Of a stretch of DNA of 64,000 nucleotides, positions 23,090-35,154 are shown piece by piece. The notes beneath the pieces are model-generated. The model was not told the origin of the DNA and made no database searches. It saw only the letters and a program-made list of their open reading frames with translations. Position numbers and translations under genes: made by a program. Within the stretch, counting starts at the first letter, position 1. Each line of letters opens with the position of its first letter. The stretch spans positions 21,784,426 to 21,848,425 of the forward strand of contig NC_049988.1 of NCBI RefSeq assembly GCF_000003815.2, read 5' to 3'. The DNA is from Branchiostoma floridae (Eukaryota; Chordata; Leptocardii; Amphioxiformes; Branchiostomatidae).

Positions 23090-23574
23090 GGGGTATCCGA
23101 ATTGTTTACCGCCTTGAAGCGCGACCAAGACGTCATTCGCCAACTGTTCACCACTGTTGACGCCTTGAAGCGCGACCGAGACGACATGTCCGCCACTGTT
23201 GACGCCTTGAAGCGCGACCAAGATGACATGCGCCAACTGTCCACCACTGTTGACGCATTGAAGCGCGCAAGACGACGTGTCCACCACTGTTGACGCATTG
23301 AAGCGCGACCAAGACGACGTGTCCACCACTGTTGACGCCTTGAAGAGTGACAAAGACGACATGTCCAACACTGTTGACGCCTTGAAGCGCGACCTAGACG
23401 ACATGTCCACCACTGTTGACGCCTTGAAACGCGATCAAGACGACATGTCCACCGCTGTTGACGCCTTGAAGCGCGACCAAGACGACATGTCTGCCACTGT
23501 TGACGCCTTGAAGCGCAACCTGACCGGCGAGCGCAGCCGAGTCACCACCTTGGAGCAGCGTCTTCGAGAAATTC
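23090..23574 (+). pseudogene. Coiled-coil stalk exon of copy D with 2-nt deletion
   Basis: Ten units are present. In the fourth, AAGCGCGACCAAGAC has become AAGCGCGCAAGAC, losing two bases. The frame then reaches TGA at 23291, and units 5-10 continue in another frame. Length 485 is two short of the 487 needed for the family phases, which confirms the reading. The neck reads RNLTGERSRVTTLEQRLREI. The usual donor is replaced by gttagt. Confidence 0.8.
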
Positions 23575-24026
23575 GTTAGTACAAAACATGATTTCTTTAC
23601 CATCATTAGTGTAAAACAGATCTAATCTATGTATACAGATTTTCCAATAGTCAAGTCCAATCACTGCTGCGCATTCTCCATTTCTTGAAGTGATCTAGTC
23701 CATATTGAATTTTAAGCTATAACCTTTAACGCCAATACATTACTTTAATGTCATACTTGTGAATGATTTTAAGTCGTTTTAAATGTATGGTGTGTGCAAT
23801 ACTTTATTTGCTTTGTAAAATGGGCATAATCTAGCCTTTGTCTGCCACGCCTTTCTGACAAATAAACCATTTTGATTGCTTGTTAATGTTTAGAATAGAG
23901 TTTTAATGACTCATATCAATTACAGTTATGCTGTTATCACCTAATGAAGCATATCAAATGAATCAGAATTGCTAGTTTTTCTTCCTATTACATTAATCCG
24001 ATAGTAATGTAAAGCGTGTTTCCCAG

Positions 24027-24422
24027 CATCTTGTACTAAAGGTTACACAATGTACCATGGAATCTGCTACAAGGCCTTCAAAACAGGGAAAACCTTCAGC
24101 GATGCGGCCGCGGCCTGTCGTGAAGACGGCGGTACCCTCGCCATGCCCAGACACGCTGGGACCAACTACTTCTTGATCTCCTTGTACCGTAAGTCCGTGA
24201 GCTACGGTGGTCACTTCTGGTTCGGCCTGCACGATCAGCGCGAAGAGGGAAGCTTTGAGTGGGTGGATGGTTCTGCACTTGGAACGTACAACTCCTGGGG
24301 TCCAGGAGAACCGAGCAATACGGGAGGCAAAGAAGATTGCGTTTGTTACTACGTATACTGGAACAAGTGGCACGACTACCCATGCGACAAGGCGTTTAGC
24401 TTCATATGCCAGGCTTTCCCAG
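24027..24422 (+). CDS. Lectin-domain exon of copy D, EPS/WHD type
   Basis: A complete 396-nt CTLD exon with SC, GIC, AAACRED, FWFGLHD, KEDC, YPC and FIC. The sugar-site triplet is EPS in place of EPN, and WND is changed to WHD, so two of the usual calcium/sugar ligands are altered. There is an extra Cys at VCYY. The first Cys region reads SCTKGYTMYHGIC, the most diverged N-terminus of the array. The exon itself is open, though the gene around it looks broken. Confidence 0.82.
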
Positions 24423-24589
24423 GTACTGGCTCTAACCGTCCCATTTCCTGACACATTTCTATCTTCTAAACATGCCAGAAGTATCCATCGGACTAAACAC
24501 GTTAGACCATTGATGCTCTTGCTGTATACCATGTCAAAACACATCACATCTCATCCCCCTAATACTCATGTTTTCCAGGACTTCCGTAG

Positions 24590-27500
24590 GCGACAGGCGG
24601 AACTCTCACCACCACTTCACAGCGGCTCTCCGACCATCCGCAGTAAAACTGACCAGCAAAACGCGAAACCTGGAATTATAGCAACAGGTCAAATCAGCGC
24701 GTTGTTTTATGAATGCGTTTAAGAGTTTGTTGAGTCGAAAACTAATGGAAGAAATAGTGATTGTGCACCAAAGCAATGGATCGCTTATTGTACAATAGAA
24801 AGATGGGCCTTATTTTTTCTATATATATGTATAAAGGATTTACATAATGCTTTCGCATTAGCCAGGAGTTCATTTACATGAAGAACGCTCTAGAAAGGGA
24901 AAAGCTCCTGGTCTGGCCGCAAGAAGCTTCTTTTGCTGTTTCTTACGCATTTCGTACAAAATGCTGAACGAGATGTACAAAATGTAAGCACAACTTCACT
25001 AAAAGTAATACGTAATCTCTGCTGTTTCAAAAATAGTTATAGTAAACGGACGAAAAAAGCACAACACCAGAACTGGTATTCATTGATGGAATTTCCTTTG
25101 TAACAAGCCTGAACCCAGTTATAGAGATTTTCTTGCTGTTCTACAAAATTTGTAGACTGTGCTCATTTGAGCCTGGACCACTGAAGAAGCCAGAGTGGCG
25201 AAACCTGTCTGTGTGACAGACTGAATAAAAGTATCAAACGGGAACTCTGCGGCTCCGGCTGTCTTACTGAGGAGTGACTGTAGTGAGAAAGATGTCAGCT
25301 AGCGTCAGTCGCTCCATATATACGTGTTGTCCAAATCTGGACACTGACCATTAAAACCACATGAGGCATGAAGGTGCGGCGCTTACGATGTGTTTGCGGT
25401 TGAGCTAAGTGTGAGTTATGCTAGCAGATTTGCGTGGCTATATTACAGTACAGCCTACAGGGCGTGATGTACCAAAACCTGTGCTCCACTCATGACCGTC
25501 GTGTGTTACGCAAAGTGCCCGGGCACAGCTAAAGCCAGCGTTACATCGCCACAACAATGGGGGCCGGCCGGGCAGCTTTGGGCAACGAAAAGTCCAATAT
25601 AAAAGGCAACGAAAAGCGCAAAAACCGACCAAAGATAAATCGAAAGCATGCCTTGTGCATATTTATTGGCAGATACAAACTGTAAATTTTTCGTTCCCGC
25701 AAACGGCCAGACCAGGCCATGGGTAGTAATGTGACGTAGGTCTAAGCACTGCTTTACAAGAACAAATGCTTCATTCTTGTTCTGTCTTGGTTGTTTTGCT
25801 TGACAGCAAACGGCTTCCCCTGGCGCCCAATGTCAGATATAATCACCATCCACTCTAAATCTAAGTTACTTTCTCCTGGCTAAAATAAGTGGAAACATCG
25901 ACAAACACATCAAAAACAATACCTCCATATTTTTTTCGCGTAGGTAAAGACAACACCTCGGAGGTTGAATCTCTGAGTTCAAGTTGCTTACTCGATGCTG
26001 GCTAAAGTAAGTGGAAACATAGACAGTTACACCATTTATCATGGAGGTAAATACAACACAAATTTAGGAGTAGTTGCTATAGAAAGACATAACTGTATGT
26101 CTCATTTCTAAACTATCATACAGTCTCAGAAGTTCGTTGGTTTGAAACGATGTGATCTGCAGTGCAAAGAGGAAGGGTCTGCAATGTCTGAATAAAAACA
26201 TGGAGATTCAATGACTACATTATGAGTTCTCACGTACAAACTTTTTCATGTTTCTACCTCTCGTCTTAGAGTAACTTCGTTTCCCAGAAAATTAGTCTGC
26301 CACTTGCAAAAAAAAAAAAAAAATGCCATTCGCACCACCTGATATCGATGCCACGTCATTTCTCCAGATGAATGTTAATATGGCCTGTTGTTGTTTGTGT
26401 TTACTGGGTATGTTGTGTATTATCATTGTAGAACTCTAGTATCTTTAGGTCTCATCAATTCAATTTCGCTGTTCTTGGACCCAAAAAAGATATTCTGGTT
26501 ATTCTGAACTGAAAGAACGACATAGCGTATAGCCGCGCTGTTCCTTGACGTTCATGACACATGTCAATCACTGTAGTCTAAAATGTACTCGATCATATTA
26601 CTGAAGTTAAACGTTCTAAAACAAGCTCTGAATTCCTCTGTTTTAAATGCAGTTACACTTGAAATGAATGTGAGTAATTGCAGCATACAATGCTATATTA
26701 TAGTACACTTTACGTGTTTAACCCAGAATTTCAGGAAGGGTTTGTAATGTCTCCAGAAAAACACGGGGATTTAATGACTACATTTACACTTAAGAGTTTT
26801 CATGTAAAAAAACAACTTTTTCATCTCTCCATTTCAGGCCAGATTAACTTCGAAAATTAGTCTGCCACTTGCAGAAAAACAAAATGCCATTCGCACCACA
26901 TGATGACACGTCATCCCTCCAGATAAAGGTAGATGTGCTCTTACGTCATCAGACTCATTAAGATATTACTTGCTATATTCATGTATTTTTCACATTTATG
27001 CACTGCAAGACACAATATAAAATTATTATGATAGAATAGACTTGTTTCTACATGTTTATAGCAAAATCTGTCAGATAATGTACAGGGATGCATGAATCAA
27101 ATTAATTTCTACGAGTTTTCCCCAAATCAGTTAAAGAATAAATCCGTCTCAGTCCAGATAAACTTCTTTTCCCAGAAAATTAGTCTGCCACTTGCAGAAA
27201 AACAAAATGCCATTCGTACCACCTGATGCCACGTCATCCCTCCAAATAAAAGCAAATGTGGTCTTACGTCGTCAGACTAATCAAGGTATTACTTGGTATA
27301 TTCATGTCTTTCACATTTATGCACTGCACGACACAACATTAAATCATTACGATAAAATATAATATTTCTACATTTTTATAGCAAAATCTGTCAGATAATT
27401 TACAGGGATGAATGAATCAAATTCATTTCTACGAGTTTACCCCAATCGGTTTAACAAAATATACATATTCTCATTGTCGACCCTGACGTTCTGACATGTA

Positions 27501-28007
27501 AATGGCGCCACCTGACAACTCTTAGCAATACTGCAGCGCTAAGCATGGGATTCCCACTTGGGTGTTGCTTTGTTGAAGACGCCAAATGAAAATTTATTGT
27601 AGAAAATCTATAAAAGTTTGCGTTACCATAAAACACTTACGTGTGTTTACTGTCTACATGTTGTGTGACGCACACGGAAAATTTTTAGGCGAAGAAAAAA
27701 AGACAATTGTTTTCCCCTATGTGTGCATATAGATGAATTCAATATATGTGATGGGTTTCCAAACATGATCTAAAAGGTAGAATGTCTTTTGAAATTGTTT
27801 TCGATACCTCTCTTTCAATATGCAGCAAACCAACAAAGAAAAAACGATTGCGTGTGTATATGATTTGTCTGGAAACGTGCTTTGTTTGTCACCCATAATT
27901 TTCTTTCATCTTTGGCTTCTAATTTCTTCATATTTTACATTGTGTTTCGGACCCCGCCTGACGCAGGGCGTGTATTTTTTGCTGTCCAGAACCTGACAAG
28001 TCGCACC
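24590..28007. repeat. Spacer D-E: 3-prime tract, modules, 5-prime flank of copy E
   Basis: No gene is seen. AATAAA of the copy D tract lies at 25224. The agtctgccacttg module occurs near 26290, 26855 and 27176, the last two close together, so the module has been locally duplicated. From about 27485 the conserved 5-prime flank of copy E begins. Confidence 0.7.
25160..25300 (+). promoter_or_regulatory. 3-prime tract of copy D with two hairpins and AATAAA
   Basis: AATAAA lies at 25224-25229, 635 nt after the stop. The first stem is GCCA-GAG-TGGC, followed directly by GAAAC, and the second hairpin is unchanged from copies B and C. Conservation in a broken gene suggests it was intact until recently or is maintained by conversion. 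Confidence 0.48.
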
Positions 28008-31000
28008 ATGCCGGGAGGGCAACAGCAGTCCCAAACTGATGACACGGGTAAAAATATTTTTTTAAATATTTTCTCTCTACATATGTCAGCGGCCAATGGG
28101 ATTTGTTTAAAAATCCATGTAATGACAACACTAAGGTTTAAAATTAATCAGTGCCAGGCTATTCCATATTTTTATTCTTTTAAATATCATTCGGCCGAGG
28201 CATGAAGCTCGAAAGATGCACATCTATGACAGTTTTTTTGTCTACCCCTTCTTGCGGAATGGTGTAATGAGGCGTTGCATCCAACATTTCGTAGGGCGAA
28301 GTAAGTCCCCGTACATGGAATGTGCCAGCGCTATAATGTCCTCTATTGTCAATTGACAAACCTCTGTAAGTAAAATAGTCCGACACAGTTATCGAGCAGA
28401 GTAGGTGCGTTTAGCTGAAGACAACCAGTTTGGAACCCGGAATCGCTGCTCAAGATGAAACGTACCATTAAAAGCCAGAAAATGTATGCAATATTATGAT
28501 ATCGCACAATTTAAGGTAACCACGATGATCAAGCAATATTTTTTTCTCTTAAATATAAGATTTTTCGAACCCAGATTCTAATTTCAAACCTCGTCGCTAC
28601 GTTTACTGTGATGTCATCACAAGTCCTATCTAGTCTGCTAAGCGACAAAAACAACTTGAGTTTGAAGAATGGCTTTCTGATAGTGCAATAATAACAGGAG
28701 AAGGGTGTCAATTTGCCACAGTTGTGCTTGTGTTCTTAAAAAAAAATAAACTGATACTACTATAGTTGAAGTGACTGTTCTCCTTAATTCATACCGCCGG
28801 CGCCATTTTAATTTTGTAATTTTCCCCCAGGCACCACACCCATGCAGCAGACTAATTTTCAGGCACGTGCCGACGCCGCTGCGAGTGTGTCCAACCCTAT
28901 GTACGTCTCCGGAGCAGGTAAATCGTTTGTCAAGTCCACATACAGCGTTCTGTTCTTGTCTGTTTTTTTTAAATATTTTTGCCAAACTGAGTGTGTCCTT
29001 AATTTTGTAATTTTCCTCCAGGCCCCACAAGTGCTCCCATGCAGCAGCCGCAGACTGATTGGCGGTCCATTGCGGACGCCGCTGCGAGCATACCCAACGC
29101 TTTGTACGTCTCAAGAGCAGGTAAAACTTTGTACTCCTGCGGTCCATGTCTTGCTGTGTCTGGTCACATGCATCATAGGATTGCCGCACGATTGTCGTAG
29201 GATTGTCGCACGATTGTCGCACGATTGCATTCCTGAGTAAGTAATGCGGGTGTCCTACAAAATTCAGTTGACTGTTACCATGGTTACAGAAAAAGTTTCT
29301 TAGGTCATTGTCGGCGGTTGCTGCTGAGGTAGACTGCTTGAAAATTCTCCGTCATCACAATCGCACGACAGCCCACTTCGAATGTGTCTGCGTCGTTACC
29401 TGTCGCCACGATACTAACTCGACTGCAATACAGATCTGATTTCAAAAGCAATCCATCGACGCCGTCTTGAATTATAAAACATTAACAAACGGGCCGAAAA
29501 GTTAAAAGAGCACACCATGTGACTTTTTAATCAAAACTTTCTTTTCTGGCAGATTGCTTCGTTTCAAGAGCAACATTTAGTGCTAAAGTGTCAGATGTGA
29601 CCGGTAGTAATATTTTCCAGTAGTTTAAAAATTATTGCTCTAATATCAAAAGGATCGGCTAGATATTTGTAATATCTTTCCTGAATGTACCTGTACAGGG
29701 TCTACCGTGCTGTTGATCTTTGTCAGAGTTTGTCGTTCCTTAACAAAGACTGGCGTTGGACTGTAAAAAAATTGGACAAATCCAACGTTTGTCTTGAAAA
29801 CTACAGTTTATCGTTTTTAAAGGCATACACTTTTTTAAAAGCTATTAATTTCTAACAGACCGCATGTATCAAAGTGAAGCAAGCGGCCGCGGTGCTCTCT
29901 GTAGCTTCATCCGCTCCCACCGTAGCTGCATCGCCGCCGGGATTGCCGTGCTGCTAAGCCTGGTCGCTGTTGGACTCGCCCCTCTGATGTTCATCAATAA
30001 AGAGGTAAACACCCTTGTTGCTCCTTTAGTGTTTGAATGTTTGCTCTGTTATTTTTTTATTACGTTTGTCATTCTGAAGTACGTAATGGAATCCTATCAA
30101 ACGTTTGTAGGGGGTATCCGAATTGTTTACCGTCTTGAACCGCGACCAAGACGTCATTCGCCAACTGTCCACCACTGTTGACGCCTTAAAGCGCAACCAA
30201 GACGACATGCGCCAACAGTCCACCGCTGTTGACGCCTTGAAGCGCAACCAAGACGACATACGCCAACTGTCTACCACTGTTGATGCCTTGAAGCGCGACC
30301 AAGACGGCATGCGCAAATTGTCCACCACTGTTGACGCCTTGAAATGTGACCAAGACGACATGCGCCAACTGTCCACCACGGTTGATGCCTTGAAGCGCGA
30401 CCGAGACGACATGCGCCAACTGTCCGCCACTGTTGACGCCTTGAAGCGTGACCAGAACGAGATGCGCCAACTGTCCGCCACTGTTGACGCCTTAAAGCGC
30501 GACCAAGACGACATACGCCAACTGTCCACCACTGTTGACGCCTTGAAGCCTGACCAAGATGACATACGACAACTGTCCGCCACTGTTGACGCCTTGAAGC
30601 GTGACCAAGACGAGATGCGCCAACTGTCCACCGCTGTTGACGCCTTGAAGCGTGACCAAGACGAGATACGCCAACTGTCCGCCACTGTTGACGCCTTGAA
30701 GCGAGACCTGGACAAGGAGCGAAGCCGAACCACCGCCTTGGAGCAGCGTCTTCACGGTATGAGTAAGTCGCCAGGTAGGTTGGTTATTTAGTTGTCAAAT
30801 GGACTATTTGTGATGGCAACGTAGTTAGTGTAATAGCAGGAAATTTTGTGACCATTCTTTATCATCTTATTGACTTCATCCATAATGTCCTTACATGTGC
30901 CTGTTGTTTCACTAACTCATACCATTTACTAATTATGCTGGTATTGAATAAAACCAATGGGAGATATGGCCTTCTGATGCAGTAAATGTAATGGCCTGTT

Positions 31001-31642
31001 AGTGATGGAATTCTGGAACATTTTTAATATCACCACTATCTTTCTCTACGCGTGTTGCTGACTCGCTGTTTTCCAGCATCTTGTCCTGAAGGTTACGCAG
31101 AGTTCCGTGGAATCTGCTACAAGGCCTCTGACACACAGAAGACCTTCAGCGGAGCGACCGCGGTCTGCGGTGAAGAAGGTGGCACCCTCGCCATGCCCCG
31201 AGACGCTGAGACCAACGCCTTCCTTATCTCCCTGCACAATGCCGTGAGCTACAGTGGTCACTTCTGGTTCGGCCTGCATGATCGGCGCGAAGAGGGAAGC
31301 TTTGAGTGGGTGGATGGTTCTGCACTTGGGACCTACAACAACTGGGCTCCGGGAGAACCGAACAACGGTCATCGGGGCAACCAAGATTGCGTTCTTTACG
31401 CCGCATACCTGAAAGACAGGTGGGCCGACTTCCCATGCGACTGGCCGTATCGCTTCATATGCCAGGCTGTCCCAGGTAGGCTTGTGACATGTGTAAGTTA
31501 GTTGAAGATGAACATTCCGTGCATAAATTAATTCAGGGAGGTACTCTAGTTAGTATTGCTAGCTTAGTTTGTATTGATATAAACACAACACAACACATCT
31601 CATCCCTGCCATTTCTGTTTATGTTTTGCAGGACATCCGTAG
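28008..31642 (+). CDS. Type II membrane C-type lectin receptor, copy E
   Basis: Exons: 28008-28047, 28831-28917, 29022-29120, 29859-30004, 30111-30774, 31077-31475 and 31632-31642, giving 481 residues, the longest in the array. The start exon reads MPGGQQQSQTDDT. Tail exons carry SNPMY (an NPxY-type motif) and PNALY. The TM helix is as in copy C, and the stalk has twelve units. The lectin domain keeps EPN but has lost two other calcium ligands. The terminal exon gives His-Pro-stop. The E intron before the TM exon (29121-29858) matches copy B, including the tract around gttaaaagagcaca, supporting B and E as duplicates. A short tandem repeat (gattgtcgcac) lies at about 29177-29226. Confidence 0.88.
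30111..30774 (+). CDS. Coiled-coil stalk exon of copy E (twelve units)
   Basis: 664 nt, phase 0 in and 1 out. Twelve units are nearly all the 17-residue form with RQL, so the register-breaking 3-residue addition recurs through the whole stalk, unlike the mixed C and F stalks. The first unit (LFTVLNRDQDVIRQL) matches copy D. The neck is LDKERSRTTALEQRLHGM. All six frames are largely open because the repeat lengths are multiples of three. Confidence 0.88.
31077..31475 (+). CDS. Lectin-domain exon of copy E, EPN but NQD/WAD
   Basis: A 399-nt CTLD exon, one residue longer in the long loop than copy C. SC, GIC, TAVCGEE, FWFGLHD, EPNNG, the three closing cysteines and the hydrophobic core are present. 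The ligand Glu before the fifth Cys is Gln (NQDC), and WND is WAD. In the mannose-binding protein fold these residues coordinate the principal calcium, so calcium-dependent sugar binding is expected to be weak or lost. A calcium-independent ligand is possible, as in NK-cell type CTLDs. Confidence 0.88.
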
Positions 31643-32224
31643 GCGACAGGCGGAACTCTCGCCACCACTGCACAGCGACTCTCCGACCATCCGCAGTAAA
31701 ACTGACCAGCAAAACGTGAAACATGGAATTATAATAACAGGTCAAATCAGCGCGTTGTTTTATGAATACGTTTAAGAGTTTGTTGAGTTGAAAACTAATG
31801 GAAGAAATAGTGAATGGGCACCAAAGCAATGGATCACTTATTGTACAATAGAAAGATGGGCCTTATTTTTTTTATATATATATAAAGAATTTACATATGT
31901 TTTCGCATTAGCCAGGAGTTCATTTACATGAAGAACGCTCTAGAAAGGGAAAGGCTTCTGGTTTGACCGCAACAAGCTTCTTTTGCTGTTTCTTGTGCAT
32001 TTCGTACAAAATGCTGAACAGACAGTACAGAAAAATGTAACTTCACTAATAGTAATGATACTTAATTTCTGCTGTTTCACAATAGGCAAACTTCCTTTTG
32101 TTGTTGTAAACGGACGAAAAAAGCAGCAAAATGACAAAACTACCCTCTGGTATTTATTGATGGAATTTCCTTTGTAACAAGCCTGGACCAAGTTATAGAG
32201 AGATTTTTCACTGTTTTCCGAAGT

Positions 32225-32375
32225 TTGTAGACTGTGCTCCTTTGAGCCTGGACCACTGAAGAAGCCAGATTGGTGAAACCGGTCTGTGTGACAGACTGAA
32301 TAAAAGTTGTAAACGGGGACTCTGCGGCTCCGGATGTCTTACTGAGGGGTGACTGTGGTGAGAAAGATGTCGGTT
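32225..32375 (+). promoter_or_regulatory. 3-prime tract of copy E with two hairpins and AATAAA
   Basis: AATAAA lies at 32299-32304, 657 nt after the stop, the same distance as in copy A. The first stem is GCCA-GAT-TGGT and the second hairpin is unchanged. Confidence 0.5.
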
Positions 32376-33389
32376 AGCGTGAGGATCTGTCCGCTCCATA
32401 CATAGATTTTATCTAACTTTTGGAAACTGTCCATTAAAACCACATGAGCTCGAGGCATGGAGGTGCGGCGCTTATGATATGTTTGCGGTTGAGCTGAGTG
32501 TGAGTTATGCTAGTAGATTCGCATTGCTATATTACAGTACAGGGCGTGATGTACACAAAACTGTGCTCCACTCATGGCCGCCCTGTCTTACCCAACGTGC
32601 CTGGGCACAGCTCAGGCTAACGTCACATCGCCACAACAAAGGGGCCCGGCCGGGCAGCTCTGGGAAACGAATGGTCCGATATAAAAGGCAACAAAAACAC
32701 AAAATAGACCAAGTTGGTGGGAGGTTTGTTGTTTTGCTTCAAACGATGTTGTGACAAAAATCCAGCCCAGCAAACGGCTACCCCTGACGCCAAATTGTCA
32801 CATATAATCACCATCCACTCCGAGCTTAAGTTACTTTCTGCTGGCTGAAATATGTGGAAACATATAGACATACACCAAAAACAATGCTCTCAATATTTAT
32901 AAAGGCAGATACAACACTGAAGGCAGAAACTCCCTGATAAACACAAATGTAGGAACTATTTAAAACACAACTATCTCATTTGTAAACCATCATACAGTCT
33001 GAGACGTTCATCAGTTTATAAAATGATAGGAACTGGCGGGGTGCACAAAGGAAGGGTCTGCAATGTCTCCAGAAAAAAGGGCATTCAGTGACAACATTAA
33101 GAGTTCTCCCTTACAAAGTTTTTGATGTTTCTCCCTCCCAGCCCAGATCAACTTCGTTTCCCAGAAAATTAGTCTGCCACTTGCAGAAAAACAAAACGCC
33201 ATTCGTACCACCTGATGCCACGTCATCCCTACAGATGAATGTAAATATGGCCTGTTGTTGTTGTTTGTGTTTACTGGGTATGTTGTGTATCATCATTGTG
33301 GAACTCTGGTATCTTTAGGTCTCATCAATTCAATTTCGTGGTTATTGGACCAAAAAATATTCTGATTATGCTGAACTGAAAGAACAACA

Positions 33390-33830
33390 CATCGTACATG
33401 CATCAGTGTGTTAATGTGTATCCATTTATGTGCATATACATGTGTATGTGTGTGTGTGTGTACATGCATGTGTGTGTGTGTTAATGTGTATATGTGCATA
33501 TACACTGCATGTATGTGTGTGTGTGCTTACATGCATGCATGTGTGTTGATGTGTATATGTGCATATACATTGTGTATGCATGTGTGTGTGTGCTTTAATA
33601 ATATACATGCATGTGTATGTGTGTACTTACATGTATGTGTGTGTGTTGATGTGTATATGTGCATATACAGTGTGTATGCATGTGTGTGTGTGGGGGGGGT
33701 GGATGCATGTGTGTGTGTGTGTTAATGTGTATGTGTGAATATACACTCTATGCATGTGTGTGTACTACATTGTATGTGGCATGTCTGTATTGGCATATTG
33801 TGTGTGTGTGTGAATGTAGGCATAAGTGTG
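33390..33830. repeat. Degenerate TG-rich microsatellite
   Basis: Long TG/CATG-rich tract with a near-repeat of about 70 bp containing gtgtatatgtgcatatacat several times. Cys-Val-rich open frames here are artefacts of the repeat. Confidence 0.92.
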
Positions 33831-34540
33831 AAGGTGTGAATAAGCTTGGAACTTACCTCGAGAGTAACATAAATGGATATCAATTAAGTAAATCATTACC
33901 AAATTTGAATATCTAATTAGAAAATTATGATAACTTGGTAAATTATGGCATACCCATACCAGTGATACATGAAATAGAAGATAATGAATTGATATAAAGT
34001 GTGCTGATAAGAGCCTTCTTTGTATAACGTTACCATTTCAATTGAGACCAGATTACTTGGCGAAGGTCGTGTTTCGACTTATGTTGGAAAGAATGACAGT
34101 AAACGACTACTGCTGCGCTTTTCCCTGACGTTCATGACTCCTGTCAATCACTGTTATAAAAATTTACATGATCATATGACTGAAATTAAACGTTATGAAA
34201 ACAAACTCTGAAATTCCCTGTAAACTAAGGGTTTGCAACGTATCCAGAAAAACACGCGGATTTAATGACTACATCAACACTTAAGAGTTTTCACGTACAA
34301 ACTTTTTCATGTTTCTCCGTCTCAATCCAGATTAACTTCTTTTCCCAGAAAATTAGTCTGCCACTTGCAGAAAAACAAAATGCCATTCGCACCACCTAAT
34401 GCCACGTCATCCCTCCAGATAAAAGGCAAATGTGGTCTTACGTCATCAGACTAATCAAGGTATTACTTGGTATATTCATGTGTCTTTCACATTTATGCAC
34501 TGCAAGACACGACATAAAATTCTTATGATAAGATATATAC

Positions 34541-34640
34541 NNNNNNNNNNNNNNNNNNNNNNNNNNNNNNNNNNNNNNNNNNNNNNNNNNNNNNNNNNNN
34601 NNNNNNNNNNNNNNNNNNNNNNNNNNNNNNNNNNNNNNNN
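34541..34640. other. Assembly gap, nominal 100 N
   Basis: A gap of round size in the E-F spacer. The parallel B-C sequence around 13995-14055 is unique spacer DNA without an exon. Confidence 0.99.
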
Positions 34641-35154
34641 CAGGGATGCATGATTCAAATCATTTCTACGAGTTTACCCAAATCAGTTTAACAATATATT
34701 CATATTCTCCTTGTCGACCCTGACGTTCTGACATGTAAAAGACGCCACCTGACACCTCTTAGCAAAACTGCAGCGCTAAGCATGGGATTGTCACTTGGGT
34801 GTTGCTTGGGTGAAGACGCCAAGATAATGAAACTTTATTGTAGAAAATCTGTAAAGGTATGCGTTAAATTAAAACTCTTATGTGTGATTACTGTCTACGT
34901 GTTTGACGAAGACCGAAAATTTCAGAGGAAGAAAATAAACACAACTGTTTTTCTCTTATGGGTGAATATAGATGAATGCAATGCATTTGATAGGTTTGCA
35001 AACATGATGAAAAAGGTAGAATGTCTTTCAAATTTGCTTTCGATACCTCTCTTTCAATATGCAACAAACAAACAAAGAAAACGATTACGTGTGTATCTGA
35101 TTGTCTGGAGACGTGCGTTGTTTGATACCCACGGTTTTCTTTCATCTTTGGTTT

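Larger units (their letters stand above)
20343..24589 (+). pseudogene. C-type lectin receptor copy D, no start exon, frameshifted stalk
   Basis: Recognisable exons: tail 20343-20429 (NPMH type), tail 20527-20619 (PNALY), TM 22858-22991 (134 nt, three residues shorter in the helix than C), stalk 23090-23574, CTLD 24027-24422 and terminal 24579-24589 (Leu-Pro-stop). The MPGGQQQ start exon and first tail exon are absent. The stalk has a 2-nt deletion near 23270 that leads to TGA at 23291. The stalk donor is gttagt, not the usual site, but keeps phase 1. The 5-prime exons resemble C and F, while the TM-stalk intron and stalk start resemble E, so D is a mosaic. The intron before the TM exon holds a 1.9-kb nested transposon. 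It is probably a pseudogene, unless an upstream gene is spliced into it and the frameshift is an assembly error. Confidence 0.78.

Noticed and set aside
30026-30733. Long minus-strand open frame over the copy E stalk (and similar ones at 8567-8989 and 43534-44046)
   Set aside because: The stalk repeats are multiples of three without stops on the other strand, so antisense frames are open by default; the Ser-Trp-Ser-Arg-Phe-type repeats have no codon or domain support.
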